DNA from: Asterias rubens
Taxonomy: Eukaryota; Echinodermata; Asteroidea; Forcipulatida; Asteriidae
Assembly: GCF_902459465.1 (NCBI RefSeq)
Contig: NC_047066.1
Location: 21,579,047-21,643,046 of the forward strand
Reading direction: 5' to 3'
Length of the DNA: 64,000 bases
The notes under the pieces were generated by a model. That model saw only the letters and a program-made list of their open reading frames with translations, was not told where the DNA came from and did no database searches. The position numbers and the translations under genes were made by a program. Shown here in pieces: positions 1 through 11,580 of the stretch. The first letter of the stretch is position 1. Every line of letters starts with the position of its first letter.

Positions 1-654
1 TATATCGAGAGCTGTTGTACTTTCTAAGTCAGTTTGTATTGCCATTTATTTTAGGAGTGCTGATCGCCAAACGTACATACCTTCAATTTATAACATTGCG
101 TACAATATTCATCAATATGTCAAATGTCAAATGTCAAGATGCATTCACGCACCTACGATGTTTCAAGTTTTACAGTTATTCGTAATTTTTTACTTAATCT
201 AGATGAGTTAAGTAAACCACCCAAAACAGAGGTATTCATTTTACAATTGCAACAAATATTTACTACACTATTTATTTATAGGATCCTATACTGTGCGTAT
301 GATATATGAATAGGTTACCCCAATTTAATGGTGTAGTATTTACATTCAAAAAGACTGGGAAAAACCGGTGTTAAAATTGAACTCATGGGTGTTTGTCACA
401 TAATATAGAGAACCGAGAAAGAGTCAAAATAAACATCATTAGGGTGTTAAACAAACACCAATGTAATTATATTTACAGGAATTAGTGTTATTATAACACA
501 ATAATATTATATATGGTCACGTTTAAAATGTTGTTTTGCATCTGTTTTTTTCTATGTCGCTACATTCAGTGTTTACATTTTATTTATGCAACTTTGTTCC
601 ATAACAGATGTTAACTTTGCCACAGGGATAAAGAATATTATTAATAGTATTTGT

Positions 655-710
655 TTAAACCAGTGCTAACACACATCGGTGTATGGGTAAACTAAAAAAT
701 AATAACAAAT
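655..710 (+). repeat. SINE fragment (3' part)
   Basis: Contains the ACACACATCGGTGTATGGG block that is shared with the SINE copies at 1455-1606, 25806-25919 and 62699-62872. Only the distal part of the element is present. Confidence 0.5.
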
Positions 711-752
711 TTGTTCCAGTTTTAAAGGGTCTATATGTAACTTTTGTAGGAC

Positions 753-925
753 AAGCTTCCCTGAAAATACTACGTGCTGCGGTGCTGTAGTTTTGGGGAA
801 AATGAGTAAAACAATGTCTTGAAAATAATTTTCATCTCATGAGACGAAAATTATTTTAATCGTTTACAATTACTAATTTTTCAAAAACTACAGCACCTCA
901 GTAAGTAAGATTTGAAGGGAAGCTT
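753..925. repeat. Foldback (palindromic) element
   Basis: The left end AAGCTTCCCT is matched by AGGGAAGCTT on the right. Inner arms GGTGCTGTAGTTTT and AAAACTACAGCACC pair, and the centre is a tight palindrome around CTCATGAG flanked by AAAATAATTTTC and GAAAATTATTTT. The midpoint of the ends coincides with the central palindrome, so the whole unit can fold back. It looks like a short non-autonomous DNA element; no target duplication is clear. Confidence 0.6.
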
Positions 926-1454
926 TCCACTATCATTATCTTCAAACCCTGCAAGTTTAATGTAAATCTATGGACATTTTGAAAAAGTACCCAAATCCTT
1001 TAACATTAAAGTACCATGAAATAGTTTACAACAGTGCTTTATATACACACAACAAGTAAGCATGCAAATACAATTTAAAGATATGTAAAATATGTACATT
1101 TTCTCCGCTGGGTATAGATCTATATAGTATTTATTGAATACACATCTGCACTGTTACAACCCGCAGCGTTAGTGATGTTTGCGATCAGGAAATTACGGTT
1201 TCATGTTTCACGGTGACCAACCATGACTCTAAACACGAAATATTTCAGTGAATTTTAATACAAACATCAAAACAAATGTACATTTTTTTTTACAGTTAAT
1301 GTTTAAATATGGCTTATTTCGATTTCTATACAAAGAAATTTTAGCAAAGGTGAACAATAAAAGTGCTGTACTATTGCCTACAATGGTCTCGTAATCGCAT
1401 TCGCCAATATTTTTACAAATCCGAAAAGACAACAAGACAGTTATTTCAAAGTAC

Positions 1455-1606
1455 CTTCATGTTGGTAAGACACTGCTCCACGTGCAAAGGTGGGTTCGAA
1501 TCCCACCCTAGTATAGTGCCTGTAATTTGTTCACAGAACTCGGGAACGTACTGAGTATACAGTGCTGACACACATCGGTGTGTATGGGTAAACCAAAATG
1601 AACACC
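1455..1606 (+). repeat. tRNA-like SINE copy
   Basis: Carries a B-box-like GGGTTCGAATCCCACCC, then an ACTCGGGAACGTACTGAG block and the ACACATCGGTGTGTATGGG block, in the same order as the minus-strand copy at 62699-62872. The B-box points to a tRNA-derived pol III head. It is not a tRNA gene, because no acceptor stem can be paired around it. Confidence 0.6.
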
Positions 1607-1796
1607 TTTGTTTAGTACAGTAGTTTTGAATGTACATTTCAGAGACTTGTTAATCTTAAACTTGAGAACAGGTTTGGTACCAGAATAAATGTTGAACTCA
1701 CTGAATGACAAAATATTAAAACCTGACGTTTTAATTCCATCAATACGGTCGACTATGGTTATAATAAGATCGGTTTGACTGTGGGCAAGTTACCTC

Positions 1797-2009
1797 TCAA
1801 AGGCAGTGGACACTTTTGGTTATTTACTCAAAATAATTATTAGCTTTAAACCTTACTTGTGTGACAGGGTGTTTTTTCATAGTTGTCTCGCAACTTCGAT
1901 GATCAATAGAGCTCAAATTGCCACAGATTTATTATTTTATGCATGTGGTGAGACACACCAAGCGAGAAGACTGGTCTTGACAAATACCAATAGTGTCCAG
2001 TGTCTTTAA
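1797..2009 (+). mobile_element. TTAA-MITE copy 1 (internally deleted)
   Basis: Both ends match the TTAA-flanked family (AAAGGCAGTGGACAC left, GTGTCCAGTGTCTTTAA right), but the copy is ~213 bp where full copies are ~385 bp. The central palindrome and the block beside it are missing. The left flank reads TCAA, so the duplication has mutated. It lies just beyond the stop of the first GPCR gene and supplies an AATAAA on the minus strand (1928-1933) that could serve as a poly(A) signal; that use is speculative. Confidence 0.75.
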
Positions 2010-2191
2010 CAAGCCTACAATAATAGAGATGAGAGTGCTGAATAGACGTATACAGTTTAGGAAATTCTTTGCACAGTTCGACCATATAGACAAATGCAGT
2101 TGGATGGTCTCTGGTCAATGGTGGAAGGACACAAGTCAGTGGTTGAACTCACTTGAAAATGATTTGAAGTGTTTTGAAGTGTTTGCATAGT

Positions 2192-3277
2192 TTAAGACAC
2201 CTCTGTACTGTGTGTGTTGCTAGTGAGAGCAATACGGACTGCTCGGCGGTAAGACGGACATATCGCGTAGTAAATGATGGGATTGATCGCCGAATTGATA
2301 AACAGGAGACTGTGACTGAAAATGCGCAAACTATTCTGCAGTTCGTTGATCTGCAGAAACGTCAAACCTCGAACATAGCTGCCAACGTAGATAAGATTGA
2401 TAACAGCATATGGGAGCTGGCAGAAGAAAAACACTGATCCGTTGATGATGAGCATGCGGGCGACCTGGTTGCGAACCACCCGGGCCTTAGCAGACATCCC
2501 TTGCTTTCCATCCTCGGGGGAGGAATTCGGTGTGGTAACGGGACGTGTACTAAGTGTCCGTATGATCTGGATGTACATAATCATATTGGATATGAGTGCA
2601 ACAAGAAACGGCAATGAAGCGGTCAGGTTCCCCACCACGATAGCCCATGGAGCTAGCGGGAGGCAGAAGCCGATGATATCTGGTAGGCCGGAGAATTTAT
2701 CGTCGTCGCTGTCCGGCCATGTCACGCAGAACTTGTCCGGCGAGACGTACTGCAACACGGCAAGGGCGCTCAGGCCGCAGCTCACCGCCCATGTCGCTAG
2801 GATTAGTTTGACAGCTCTTTTCTTGGTGTGCGCTGCTATGTGCTTGAGGGGCCGGCAAATGGCAGAGTACCGCTCTGCAGAAACCAGCCATATGGTTCCA
2901 ACGGAGGCGAAATAGGTTAGAAACGGTATGGAGAATGAAACAGGACAGCTCAGGTTCACCAGTGAGTGGATGTGACTACGCACTGGTGCAGTGAGGTACA
3001 AGAGATACGATGTGACGGTGAACAACAGGAAAGTCAAATCAGCAATGGATAAACTGACCAAGAAGTAGTTGGTAATGGTTCTCATGTATGGCACCCTTGC
3101 CACGGACACCAAGAAAGATAAGTTACCCGGTACACCAATTGCAAAGGCAGTGAGCTGGACAGCCAGGGCCAGCGTTCGAGCCCCAGGGCTGATGAGATAC
3201 GTGGATGCCCTGGCAACATCAGTGAGGTTGAGTTGGTCAAGATCGGAGCAGTTCAAATGACTCGTGTCAACCACCAT
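2192..3277 (-). CDS. Class A (rhodopsin-type) G protein-coupled receptor, peptide-receptor-like
   Basis: Intronless frame of 361 residues, a seven-helix plasma-membrane receptor. N-linked sequons lie at N9 and N17. Landmarks are GN at 51-52 (TM1), D80 in the LSIAD motif (TM2), C111 and C184 as the likely TM3-ECL2 disulfide, ERY at 135-137 in place of DRY, W163 (TM4), CQLP at 286-289 (TM6) and NPIIY at 332-336 (TM7). The usual CWxP toggle tryptophan is glutamine here. ECL2 carries a CxxWPD motif, which is shared with the receptor at 8205-9404. The two are clearly paralogs: both share a RNQVAR segment before TM6 and CQxP. Family features suggest a neuropeptide receptor signalling through G proteins, but the ligand cannot be named. 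The start is the only Met before TM1 with room for a normal N-terminus. A minisatellite sits directly upstream. Confidence 0.9.
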   Translation of the reverse strand: MVVDTSHLNCSDLDQLNLTDVARASTYLISPGARTLALAVQLTAFAIGVPGNLSFLVSVARVPYMRTITNYFLVSLSIADLTFLLFTVTSYLLYLTAPVRSHIHSLVNLSCPVSFSIPFLTYFASVGTIWLVSAERYSAICRPLKHIAAHTKKRAVKLILATWAVSCGLSALAVLQYVSPDKFCVTWPDSDDDKFSGLPDIIGFCLPLAPWAIVVGNLTASLPFLVALISNMIMYIQIIRTLSTRPVTTPNSSPEDGKQGMSAKARVVRNQVARMLIINGSVFFFCQLPYAVINLIYVGSYVRGLTFLQINELQNSLRIFSHSLLFINSAINPIIYYAICPSYRRAVRIALTSNTHSTEVS

Positions 3278-3304
3278 TTTGAGATGTATAACTGTACTGG
3301 AGAT

Positions 3305-3475
3305 GAAGAAATACTGAAGCTCCAGAAATACTTCTACTGAAGATCCAGAAATACTTCTACTGAAGATCCAGAAATACTTCTACTAAAGATCCAGAAATAC
3401 TTCTACTGATGACCCAGAAATACTTTTACTGAAGATCCAGAAATACTTCCGATGAAGATCAAGAAATACTACTGA
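3305..3475. repeat. Minisatellite upstream of the GPCR start
   Basis: About seven tandem units of ~23 bp built around CCAGAAATACTTCTACTG, with scattered substitutions. It begins about 30 bp before the start codon of the minus-strand GPCR gene, so it lies in that gene's 5' UTR or core promoter. Confidence 0.85.
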
Positions 3476-5164
3476 GTTTCTCACAATGTTATTCGTTGTT
3501 GAAAACCAAGTACATGTACATGTATACTCAGTATACAGTCAATAAGTTTCAAAAAAGGATGTTTAGTTCACGTGTTTTAACAGTATTAAACACACGGCTG
3601 CAATAACAAGCACTTCGTCCGGCGGTGAAAAGGTAGTGTATAGAGCAAGGACCTATCCATACACTTATAACCTGGCACAGTTCTGATGCGTCGTGCGTCC
3701 GGATATCCCAACACGCAGCGGCAGTGGCTGCAGAAATACCATAACAATTTGTTGAATTAAACTCGTCGCACAAGTACAAGGTTCCGCCTCGCACATGAGG
3801 CCGACACACTTGTGTTGTATGCCGCTGAGTTGATGCGATTGGATCGTGACCAAGTTGTTAATTGTGGAGGTACCCAAAGCTGATGGGTTTCAATATGCAG
3901 GTCATGGTCCTCTCTCGATGGTTTAAGTAAAGACAGTTGACGCAGAGAAGCATACCATCACATTAGCCGGCTTGTTTTGAGAGTCAAACCTTCAGATTCT
4001 TCATCTGATGGGAGGACTTTGAGACGATAGCGGGAGCCCTACACGCTGTTCCTTTTCCTGTTCTCGTCGATGGAGAACAACGGATGGGCCCGGTGATTGG
4101 GAAGACTGTTATCCCATTTCAAAGTCTCACATTGTAAAAGGTTTTGAAGACAGATTGAAGAAAACAAAACCTGTGGCACATTATTTTATTTTATTTCTTG
4201 ATTAGCCATGTTCGAATGGTATTCTCATTATAGAGATATTTTTTATATATTTGTTATTATGGGATATCGCCTTACATCTTTAAGCCAGATTGCCACTTTA
4301 AGGTAAGGGATGCAACAATTGACTTTACCGACCCAAGTTAACTGTCACCAGGGGCACGTTGCCATCTACTCAGGGGGCTGAAACTGGGCTGGGTAACCCC
4401 CTTTACAATTTGTAATCTGGAGGCAAGGGTATCATCCACAAGAAACCTGGAGGGTAGAGCAGAACGCACTTCCTTCCCAAAGTGCTATTTAATTAAGTAA
4501 ACTATTTTTTTCATATTGACAATGACAGACCGATGTTGTACACAAAATAGGCTGACAAGAGTTTCGTCCTGCCCCTGTTGACCAAATCACTGTTGATTGA
4601 CACCCCTCTCGGACGTGTGGTATGGTCTAGCTTAGGATACCAAGACAATGAGTTTCCAGTACGATATGGCAATGTAAATATCAAAATATACCGTTATGTG
4701 TCTTTTTGAAGGATTCGTTCACCAAAAAAGTGATAATGCATAACTCACCCATTACCCCCCCCCCCCCCACATATTTACTATTCCTTTTATATACATGAGC
4801 CGAATAACATGTCAGAAAACAACCAGCAAGTTGTCTGGACAATGGCCATGCTTTCTATAAGCGCAATCAAAATCATCGGGGCCGAGAAAGCAACCGACCA
4901 TTAAACACGACACTTGAAATACAATTGTTATCTGCAAAACAAGGTCGTTGGATTCGGAAAACTAAACATCATTTGGTTTGGTGTCGAAGTATCCATTCTT
5001 TTATGACTAGTGGGGGACTTATTTACGTGACAATTTGTTCTTTAAAAAAAAGCTCCTTCTTTTTAGTTTAGGTAAGTAGGTCAAGTAGGATTTGAAACTT
5101 TGCATGGTGGAAATACGATATAGAAAGGTTTGCGGCAACACCGTAATGACTATCTTCAATGAGT

Positions 5165-5212
5165 TGGGTTGGTTCTGAAAAGAACCGTTGGTTTCAACTC
5201 GACGTTTCAAGT
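5165..5212 (-). repeat. Histone-type stem-loop repeat, copy 1
   Basis: Read on the minus strand, a CGTCGAGTT block precedes the hairpin GGTTCTTTTCAGAACC (5171-5186). It is related to the copies at 44020-44105 and 45188-45290, where the stem reads GGCTCT/AGAGCC. The stem change is compensatory, which suggests the RNA structure has been selected. Confidence 0.55.
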
Positions 5213-5495
5213 AGGTCAAATAAATGAAGAAGGAAAGAAAACACAAATATAATTCGTCTGATCAATTTACTGTTCAAATTGATATCATTTAAAGGGGAAA
5301 ATTTAAATAAAACATCACAATTTAAATGACTTTACTAATCACTTCAGTTTCAGCTACAAATAGTTGTTTTATAATGGATTTTCTTGTTGAAGTATTTGTC
5401 CTTTGGCTCCGGACAGAAAACCTCGCCTTCCTTCACTATAATAGTTCAGGGTCAAAATTGATCCGAATCCAGGTCCCGAACATTGGGCGAATGCC

Positions 5496-5659
5496 TATTG
5501 TGGGTGCGTTCGTTTAGCTTCCCTGGGTCGACCCCGGAGTGTGGCGGGTATTTTTTCCAGGAAGAACGTGGGTAATTATCTGCACACGTTCGTCCTAAAA
5601 ACAAAAAACGCAACACACCGGGGTCGACCCAGGGAAGCTAAACGAACGCGCCCACAATA
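5496..5659. mobile_element. Palindromic MITE (GGTCGACCC family), copy 1
   Basis: Long inverted ends: TATTGTGGGTGCGTTCG at left and its complement at right, continuing through AGCTTCCCTGGGTCGACC. The ~70-bp centre is unique. A second full copy is at 12640-12798 and half of a third at about 45385-45436. It is too short to encode a transposase. Confidence 0.8.
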
Positions 5660-8204
5660 ACAACAACAACTCGGCTCCCAATCAAAACCGGATTGTGCCC
5701 TGTCGAGTTGAAAAACCCTGCTACGCCACCTTGGAACCATGAGAGAGAAGACGGTTTAATTCCAGCAAATGCTTTTCAAAGAACTTGCTGCAAGCTGTCA
5801 AGTTGATGTCACCTACACATTCAATCATAACACGTGACTGACATTTATGGAAAGCTTTTGACCTAGCCTACAACCAGCATGTTTCGGTTTACACCCCAAG
5901 GATTTGGTCGCACGGGGACAGGGTCGAATTTAATTAAAAACAATTCGTTTGATGGTTTTACGACGGTTCGCGTTCATGGACATTTTAACCTGCATTTATA
6001 TTTTAACGGAATTGCATTCAGTTGTAATAACTTGCAAAATTATACCAACAAATTTATATTTGATTTCTTTTAATGGTTTTATTGTTGGTCATTGGCATGA
6101 TTAGCGTAATATATGATGTGCGGAAAAGGCAATAAGTATTGCACTCTAAAATCTCCCGGGTCGAAGTTTGAATTTTGGCTTGATTTTTGCCTTTATAGTT
6201 TGACCCATTTCTTGGTACTTTGTACACAGATTCACGGTCATACTGACCCACAAAATGGATCATGGGTGAGTGACCCAAAGTACGGGTCAACTCTGACCCG
6301 TGAATGGATCAGACTGAGGGTGAAGATCATACAGATGCGCAGTACAATACGCTTCAAAACCAACCAAAAGACAGGGGAACTCAGCTGCAATACAATGTCC
6401 AATTGCCAAATAGACTTCACGTTTGAAAATCATTGGCACCCCAAAACGTATAATTATGCGTACCGCATCGTTCGCCCGTCCCCAGCGTCTTGCTTTAACC
6501 AAAGGCGCTGGGATGGGCAAACGTATTATGCACTGTTATTGGTTTAAATGCGCAGTCCCATAATGCATCACACACACACTGCGCCATATTTCTATGCACT
6601 ACAACGTGACGTACTTTCTGCACAAGAATCTTGCCGATAGATAGACTGGCCGCTGGGGCCGAGCGAAACCTCATCGCAGTTTGTGCGACCATAATTTTGT
6701 CACAAGAGGGCGCTAACAGGTTGGGCCCATAAGTCTCAGATGGTGATACACAAAATAATGATATAAACAAAAATTCTAGAGCTCAGGTAACCTGATTCCG
6801 GTTTTTAGTATTTTTCTTTTAAAATGTTCAAAATTAACAAACATATCACAAACGGTTTAGAGTTGAACGTTTGAAGTTTCCATTCCATTATATACATCTA
6901 TATCAAAAGATTGTCTGGCTTGTAATAATAGTTCCAATCGTATGGCCCCAAAAACTATTTGTTATTCCCCAGTTTATAATATATTATTTCACAAGTATAA
7001 TTATAATTTAAGGGCACTTAATTTTTTGATTGAAAATATATATTTACAATGCATGTATATTACAAATGAATATGTTGTTGTCTCTGTGTTGATATTATAA
7101 TAAAACCACGCACACAGATTCTTGTCATTTGATCAGTTGAACACGGACCATGTCTCGTCCTTTGCCGAACATACTACATGACGATCTATGGGCTATAATA
7201 TTGGAGTCCACTATGGATTGGTTGACGCTTTGCAGCGTCGTGCCCCAAAATAATCGTTCCCAACCATATCTCAAAACGAGGCAAGGTCGTGTCACGGCGG
7301 ACAAGGTTGTATCTTTACATGGAGTCAACCACGTTGTCTAGAAGAGGTTTTTGTATAATTTTCAGAGTGTGGGGTGAACAAGTTTCCGTGTCTACTTTTT
7401 GTTGAATGTCACCAAAATCAAATGACAAGGATCTATTTGTGTGGTGTAAAAAATATTGAAAGCATTTCGTTCGAGCATTTGTTATCGTTCTGCTGTCAAA
7501 ACTTCGATGCAAATGGTGAGATGTAGCTTTTCATTTGTCCACACACTGTTTTGAGTTATCATAATATACCAATGTTGCAAGACCTTTGGCTGATTGATTG
7601 CAGAATACAAATAATTCTTCTTTCAAAACTTCGATTCGTGCAATATGGTATAGCTTTGCATTTGTCCACGCACCGCTTTGAGTTATCATTGACCTTAGCA
7701 ACATTTCTTGAGCTACATGGATTTTGCAGTAGTGGGCATATGGGTCGCAGTGCATGCTATAGTCAGCTTCTCTACACTCACAGGTGAATGAGCCTGTCTT
7801 AGGCCAATTTCACTGGTACATATTTCGATTGCCTAGTTCTCGTACTCGATCGATTCAGTGTCTCCATTCAACCTATGTGCATTCAGTATAGTCTAACTTT
7901 TCAATAGTTCATATTTCGCCTCATATTATACCAGTGCATCCAAAATCTGTACGACGTAGTTTTAACTATGTACAATTATAGCTTACTTTGAATTCCAAAA
8001 ACGTTTGAAACATGTTTTATACTGTTAAAAATCATTTAAACGAAAACCACTAAACACAAGGGGTTCAAAATGTGCTACTATATATATGCATGCACAGAGA
8101 GACTCATTTCACACAATCAGAAACGAAAATACAAGAAGTAACTTGAGCTTTTCTATACGAGTACAAAACACGGCATAAGGGTCCAGTGTAGCTGTCCACA
8201 AGTC

Positions 8205-9404
8205 TTAAAGTTTTGTCATGCTGGGTGATAAACCCAACCCCTCAGCTTGCTCCCTGTCCTCAAAGCATTCATTGTCAATACCATGCAGTTGAAGGCTTGG
8301 ACCCAGCGGCCGTGGCTTCTTTCTCCTGCTACTAACACAGAGTACCTCCTTGAAAGCCTTACGGTAATGACTACTTGCGAGGTTGTAGATGATGGGGTTT
8401 ATGGCTGAATTCAGAAACACAAGCATATGACCGATGCTTAGAGGGAGGACCAGTTTCCGGTATAAGACATTTCTAGGTGTGCCAATGGCCTCTCCGATGA
8501 CGAAAGCGAGAGAGACGGCCTGGAATGGTGTCTGGCATAAGAAGAACACTACCCCATTAGCAATCAGTAGTCTAGCCACTTGGTTACGTACCTGGAGTGC
8601 CTGACTCGACAAGGTCTGCTGTTGAAGCTTCTTATTGTCGATTCGGGCGCTGAGACGAATAATAATCCGGGTGTACATGATCATATTGGACACTAGAGCG
8701 AGTATGAAGACAATCACCTCGACTAGATGACCGATTACGAGTCCAGCAAAGGAGACCGGTACGCAGTATCCGAGAACAACCGGGAGATTTCGGTACCTTT
8801 TCTTGTCTGGCCACACGGCACAATACATGTCAAGTTTCCCGTAGCGGAGCATAACAAGTGCTGCAAGACCCACGCCACTGATCCAGCTTCCTACGATTAA
8901 CTTGGACGCACGAGCCTTGTTTCGTCTTTGAATGTACTTAATCGGGCTGCAAATAGCGTTGTACTTGTCTAAGGAAACCAGCGTCACGTTGGCCACCGAG
9001 ACGAAGTAGGTGACGTACGGCATACAAAACGCACCGATACATCCCACTATCTTGGCAGTGGTCAGATGAGTTCGTACCGGGCTGGTAAAATAGAAGTAGT
9101 AGGTAAAAATGGTGATAGACAAGAAGGCTAAGTCTACCACAGCCAAGCTGGTCAGGTACATGTTGGTAGCATTCCGCATATGCTTGACGCGATAGATCAG
9201 ATAGATGAAGGCAAGGTTTCCTGGCACGCCGACTGCCAGTATGATGAACATAGTCGCTAGGACAGTCATGTTGGTAGACGAGTTCAGAAGATATGGCTTA
9301 GCAGCTTTCTCCGAAGTCAAGTTCAGCACTGGGAGCAAGCTGCACTCATCATCTTCAGAAACATCTCCAGGAAAATCTCCAGGCCATGAGGTATTATTAA
9401 ACAT
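8205..9404 (-). CDS. Class A G protein-coupled receptor, paralog of the 2192-3277 receptor
   Basis: Intronless frame of 399 residues. The N-terminus has several N-sequons (NNTS near residue 3, NLT at 28, NMT at 45). Landmarks are GN at 62-63, D91 (TM2), C122 and C195 disulfide, DKY at 146-148, W174, CQTP at 290-293 and NPIIY at 336-340. The DRY arginine, almost invariant in class A, is lysine here, and the CWxP tryptophan is glutamine. ECL2 has CxxWPD. TM3 to TM7 resembles the neighbouring receptor throughout. A basic stretch (RRKKPR near 360) follows a Cys at 356 that may be palmitoylated, then an acidic tail. It is probably a peptide receptor, ligand unknown. The altered DRY motif could change basal activity or coupling; that is inference. 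Confidence 0.9.
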   Translation of the reverse strand: MFNNTSWPGDFPGDVSEDDECSLLPVLNLTSEKAAKPYLLNSSTNMTVLATMFIILAVGVPGNLAFIYLIYRVKHMRNATNMYLTSLAVVDLAFLSITIFTYYFYFTSPVRTHLTTAKIVGCIGAFCMPYVTYFVSVANVTLVSLDKYNAICSPIKYIQRRNKARASKLIVGSWISGVGLAALVMLRYGKLDMYCAVWPDKKRYRNLPVVLGYCVPVSFAGLVIGHLVEVIVFILALVSNMIMYTRIIIRLSARIDNKKLQQQTLSSQALQVRNQVARLLIANGVVFFLCQTPFQAVSLAFVIGEAIGTPRNVLYRKLVLPLSIGHMLVFLNSAINPIIYNLASSHYRKAFKEVLCVSSRRKKPRPLGPSLQLHGIDNECFEDREQAEGLGLSPSMTKL

Positions 9405-10566
9405 CTTGCCGGTGGAGACAGCGCTGCACTTTGTTCTCTCGATCTAAGGCTTATCACAGCTCGTGTAAAAACTAGACTCACCTATTAATGGTGGATATAT
9501 TTATACTGTTTTCGGGTTGAATCTCTGTGTACTGATCATAGACGGGGCCAATTCCAACTGTTCTAATTAATTCAGCTGTGGTTGTTGCAGACATATTGTT
9601 CTCCCGCCATAGGCGTCCAATTATCACAACAAAGCTGAATTCTCTCTGAAAGCTGACAGCAAATTGAATAAATCAACAACGCAGTATCAGGTAATCAAAA
9701 AATGTTTACAGCTGTCAGGAATCATCTTCGTTATTATTGCACAGACAATAGGAGAGCAATATACAGTCAATATTGAGCAATAGACAGTCAATAATTGACC
9801 CAGTGGTTAATTGAGATCGGCCTTTGACCATCAGGATACAAGTCATCGGTGTAGGTATTAAAGAAGAGTGGACATTAAAACGTCCTCATTGCGTTGAAAC
9901 TGGATATACCAATTAATGATACTGACGTACTGGATGTCCTCGACTTGCTTTAACTGTGAAAAGTCCATAATCATCACACAAGGAAAAACACTGTCCAAAT
10001 AGGATTTCTGCTGGTTGAGAGATACGATGGTATATATAAAAATAACCCTCGTAAAAAAATGTTTGTTGCTAATGAACAGTATCGCAGCACTTTGGCCCTG
10101 CATTGCTCAATTGCAAAACAGAGCTAAGGTGAAAATTAGTAAAAGGGAGAGATAACATCAATATCGTATGATCAATACGTTTATCGTTTTTAATTGATTA
10201 ATAATCCTTTAATATGGTGCATTTATTCTTCCACGTTATGGTTGGTGGAGTGGAAATAATAGGCGTCATATATTAAACTATGTTCAATTAAAAAGCCGCT
10301 ATTTATGACTGACATTGTTTTACACACTAGGTAAACACAAACCAATCGTGTGCGTGAAAGAATGACGTAACAAAAAGTACTTAGAGAAAGGGCGTGAGCA
10401 ATTAATGTGCAACATTGTGATTCAAGGCAGCCGAGTGTAAAATTGTCATCGGTTTTTAGTCATTCATTGGTTATCATAGGGAGGAATAACATTCTGCATG
10501 AGAATAGGAAACATATCTTTAGGGGTAATTCTAGCAACATAAGTGTAGCAGTATAACGCCACACCC

Positions 10567-10783
10567 AACCTAGACTTGACTCAAGTCCCAATCCCGTGCC
10601 ACTGCCAGAAAACTACTGTTTTGTGATGCTCTGCATTCCCCAACCTGTAGTCTCGGGACCACATTTTGACGGCGAGCGGCGAGCGCGCACTGTACTGTAT
10701 GCTACGGTTTGTTTGATAGTAAGTTGGCGTGATATGCTTAGGGACCTCTCACACGAGAATGGGACTTGAATCAAGTCTAAACC
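10567..10783. mobile_element. Short inverted-repeat element
   Basis: Left end AACCTAGACTTGACTCAAG, right end CTTGAATCAAGTCTAAACC, complementary over about 28 bases including the adjoining TCCCA and TGGGA. It is ~217 bp with a GC-rich centre. It is a MITE-like unit of unknown superfamily; the target duplication is not clear. Confidence 0.65.
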
Positions 10784-10904
10784 AACCCTTCTCCCCTCAC
10801 CCAGTCTTCGCGATTGCCAAAGACCTTAATCCGTGTTAAACAGTAAGCCTATCTGGACTCGATTTTAAAGTGGCAACGAGTGTTAGACCGTGTTGGAATT
10901 GGGG

Positions 10905-11001
10905 GCTACGGCTACAGCTACGGCTAGATTTCCGCGTCACCATGTGTTAAAGTATGGCAGGCCCTTAGCTACACCCTAAGCAACAGCCGTAGCCGAATCA
11001 C
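10905..11001. repeat. Short inverted repeat with GGCTACGGCT ends
   Basis: Left GGCTACGGCTACAGCT and right AGCAACAGCCGTAGCC are imperfect complements about 100 bp apart. The left side also repeats the CTACGG unit in tandem. It is probably a small foldback element. Confidence 0.5.
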
Positions 11002-11507
11002 AAGTCGTACTTAAACTACAGAGGGCGCAATTTTCCTGACAGTAACCGGTACTCGTGGATTTGCACGCACGACCTTTATGACGTTGTTATTACCAAGGTG
11101 CTGGTATACATTATTGAGTTTTCTTTTCAATTACAGTTATGCTTCGGTTGACATAAACCAATGCTGAATACTAATTATAACCCGCAGCATTTTTACAACA
11201 AGGTTTTCTGTGCATGCAGGTTTTAGTGACACCCAGTTCACAAAAAGATATTGTGGTAGAAACAATGTCAATGGCTCTGGCCATTTGCAGACAAATTATT
11301 GACAACACTATGAACAAATATTGAATATGTATGTAATTAAATTAACTACAATCTTCTTTGGTGTGTATATTTGTGATCGTTTATATCTGTTACCATTTCT
11401 TTGTATGGTGTGTTTATTGGATATAGGTGGAAAAGAATTAGGACATAATTTACTCTATCAAAAACCATGTCTTTTTCGATTGATGAGGACATGAGGGTAC
11501 ATCGTTT

Positions 11508-11580
11508 AATAATAATAATATCGAAGTCTGTTATAGCGCACGTATCCACCAAACAAGGTACTCAAGGCGCTGAGTATATA
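11508..11580 (-). repeat. Non-LTR retrotransposon 3' tail fragment
   Basis: On the minus strand, GCGCCTTGAGTACC is followed by GGTGGATACGTGCGCTATAA and an (ATT)n tail. This matches the 3' end of the element at 45810-46905. Only the tail was inserted or retained. Confidence 0.6.

Larger units (their letters stand above)
1..1796. other. Intergenic, repeats only
   Basis: No gene is seen. The stretch holds a 173-bp palindromic element near 753-925, a fragment of the tRNA-like SINE at about 655-710 and a fuller SINE copy at about 1455-1606. The short open frames overlap these repeats and show no domain or codon pattern I recognise. Confidence 0.6.
3476..8204. other. Intergenic between the two GPCR genes
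   Basis: No gene is recognised. It contains a 14-base C tract (4755-4768), a stem-loop repeat unit near 5165-5212, a palindromic element at 5496-5659 and a low-copy repeat rich in GGGTCA near 6150-6310 that resembles 38855-38960. The promoter of the downstream minus-strand gene is not identifiable by eye. Confidence 0.5.

Noticed and set aside
1455-1606. A tRNA gene, because of GGTTCGAATCCC
   Set aside because: Only a B-box-like word is present, no cloverleaf can be drawn, and the same sequence recurs as a dispersed SINE.
2397-2915. Plus-strand frame of 172 codons opposite the first GPCR
   Set aside because: It is the antisense of a clear seven-helix receptor and has no recognisable domain.
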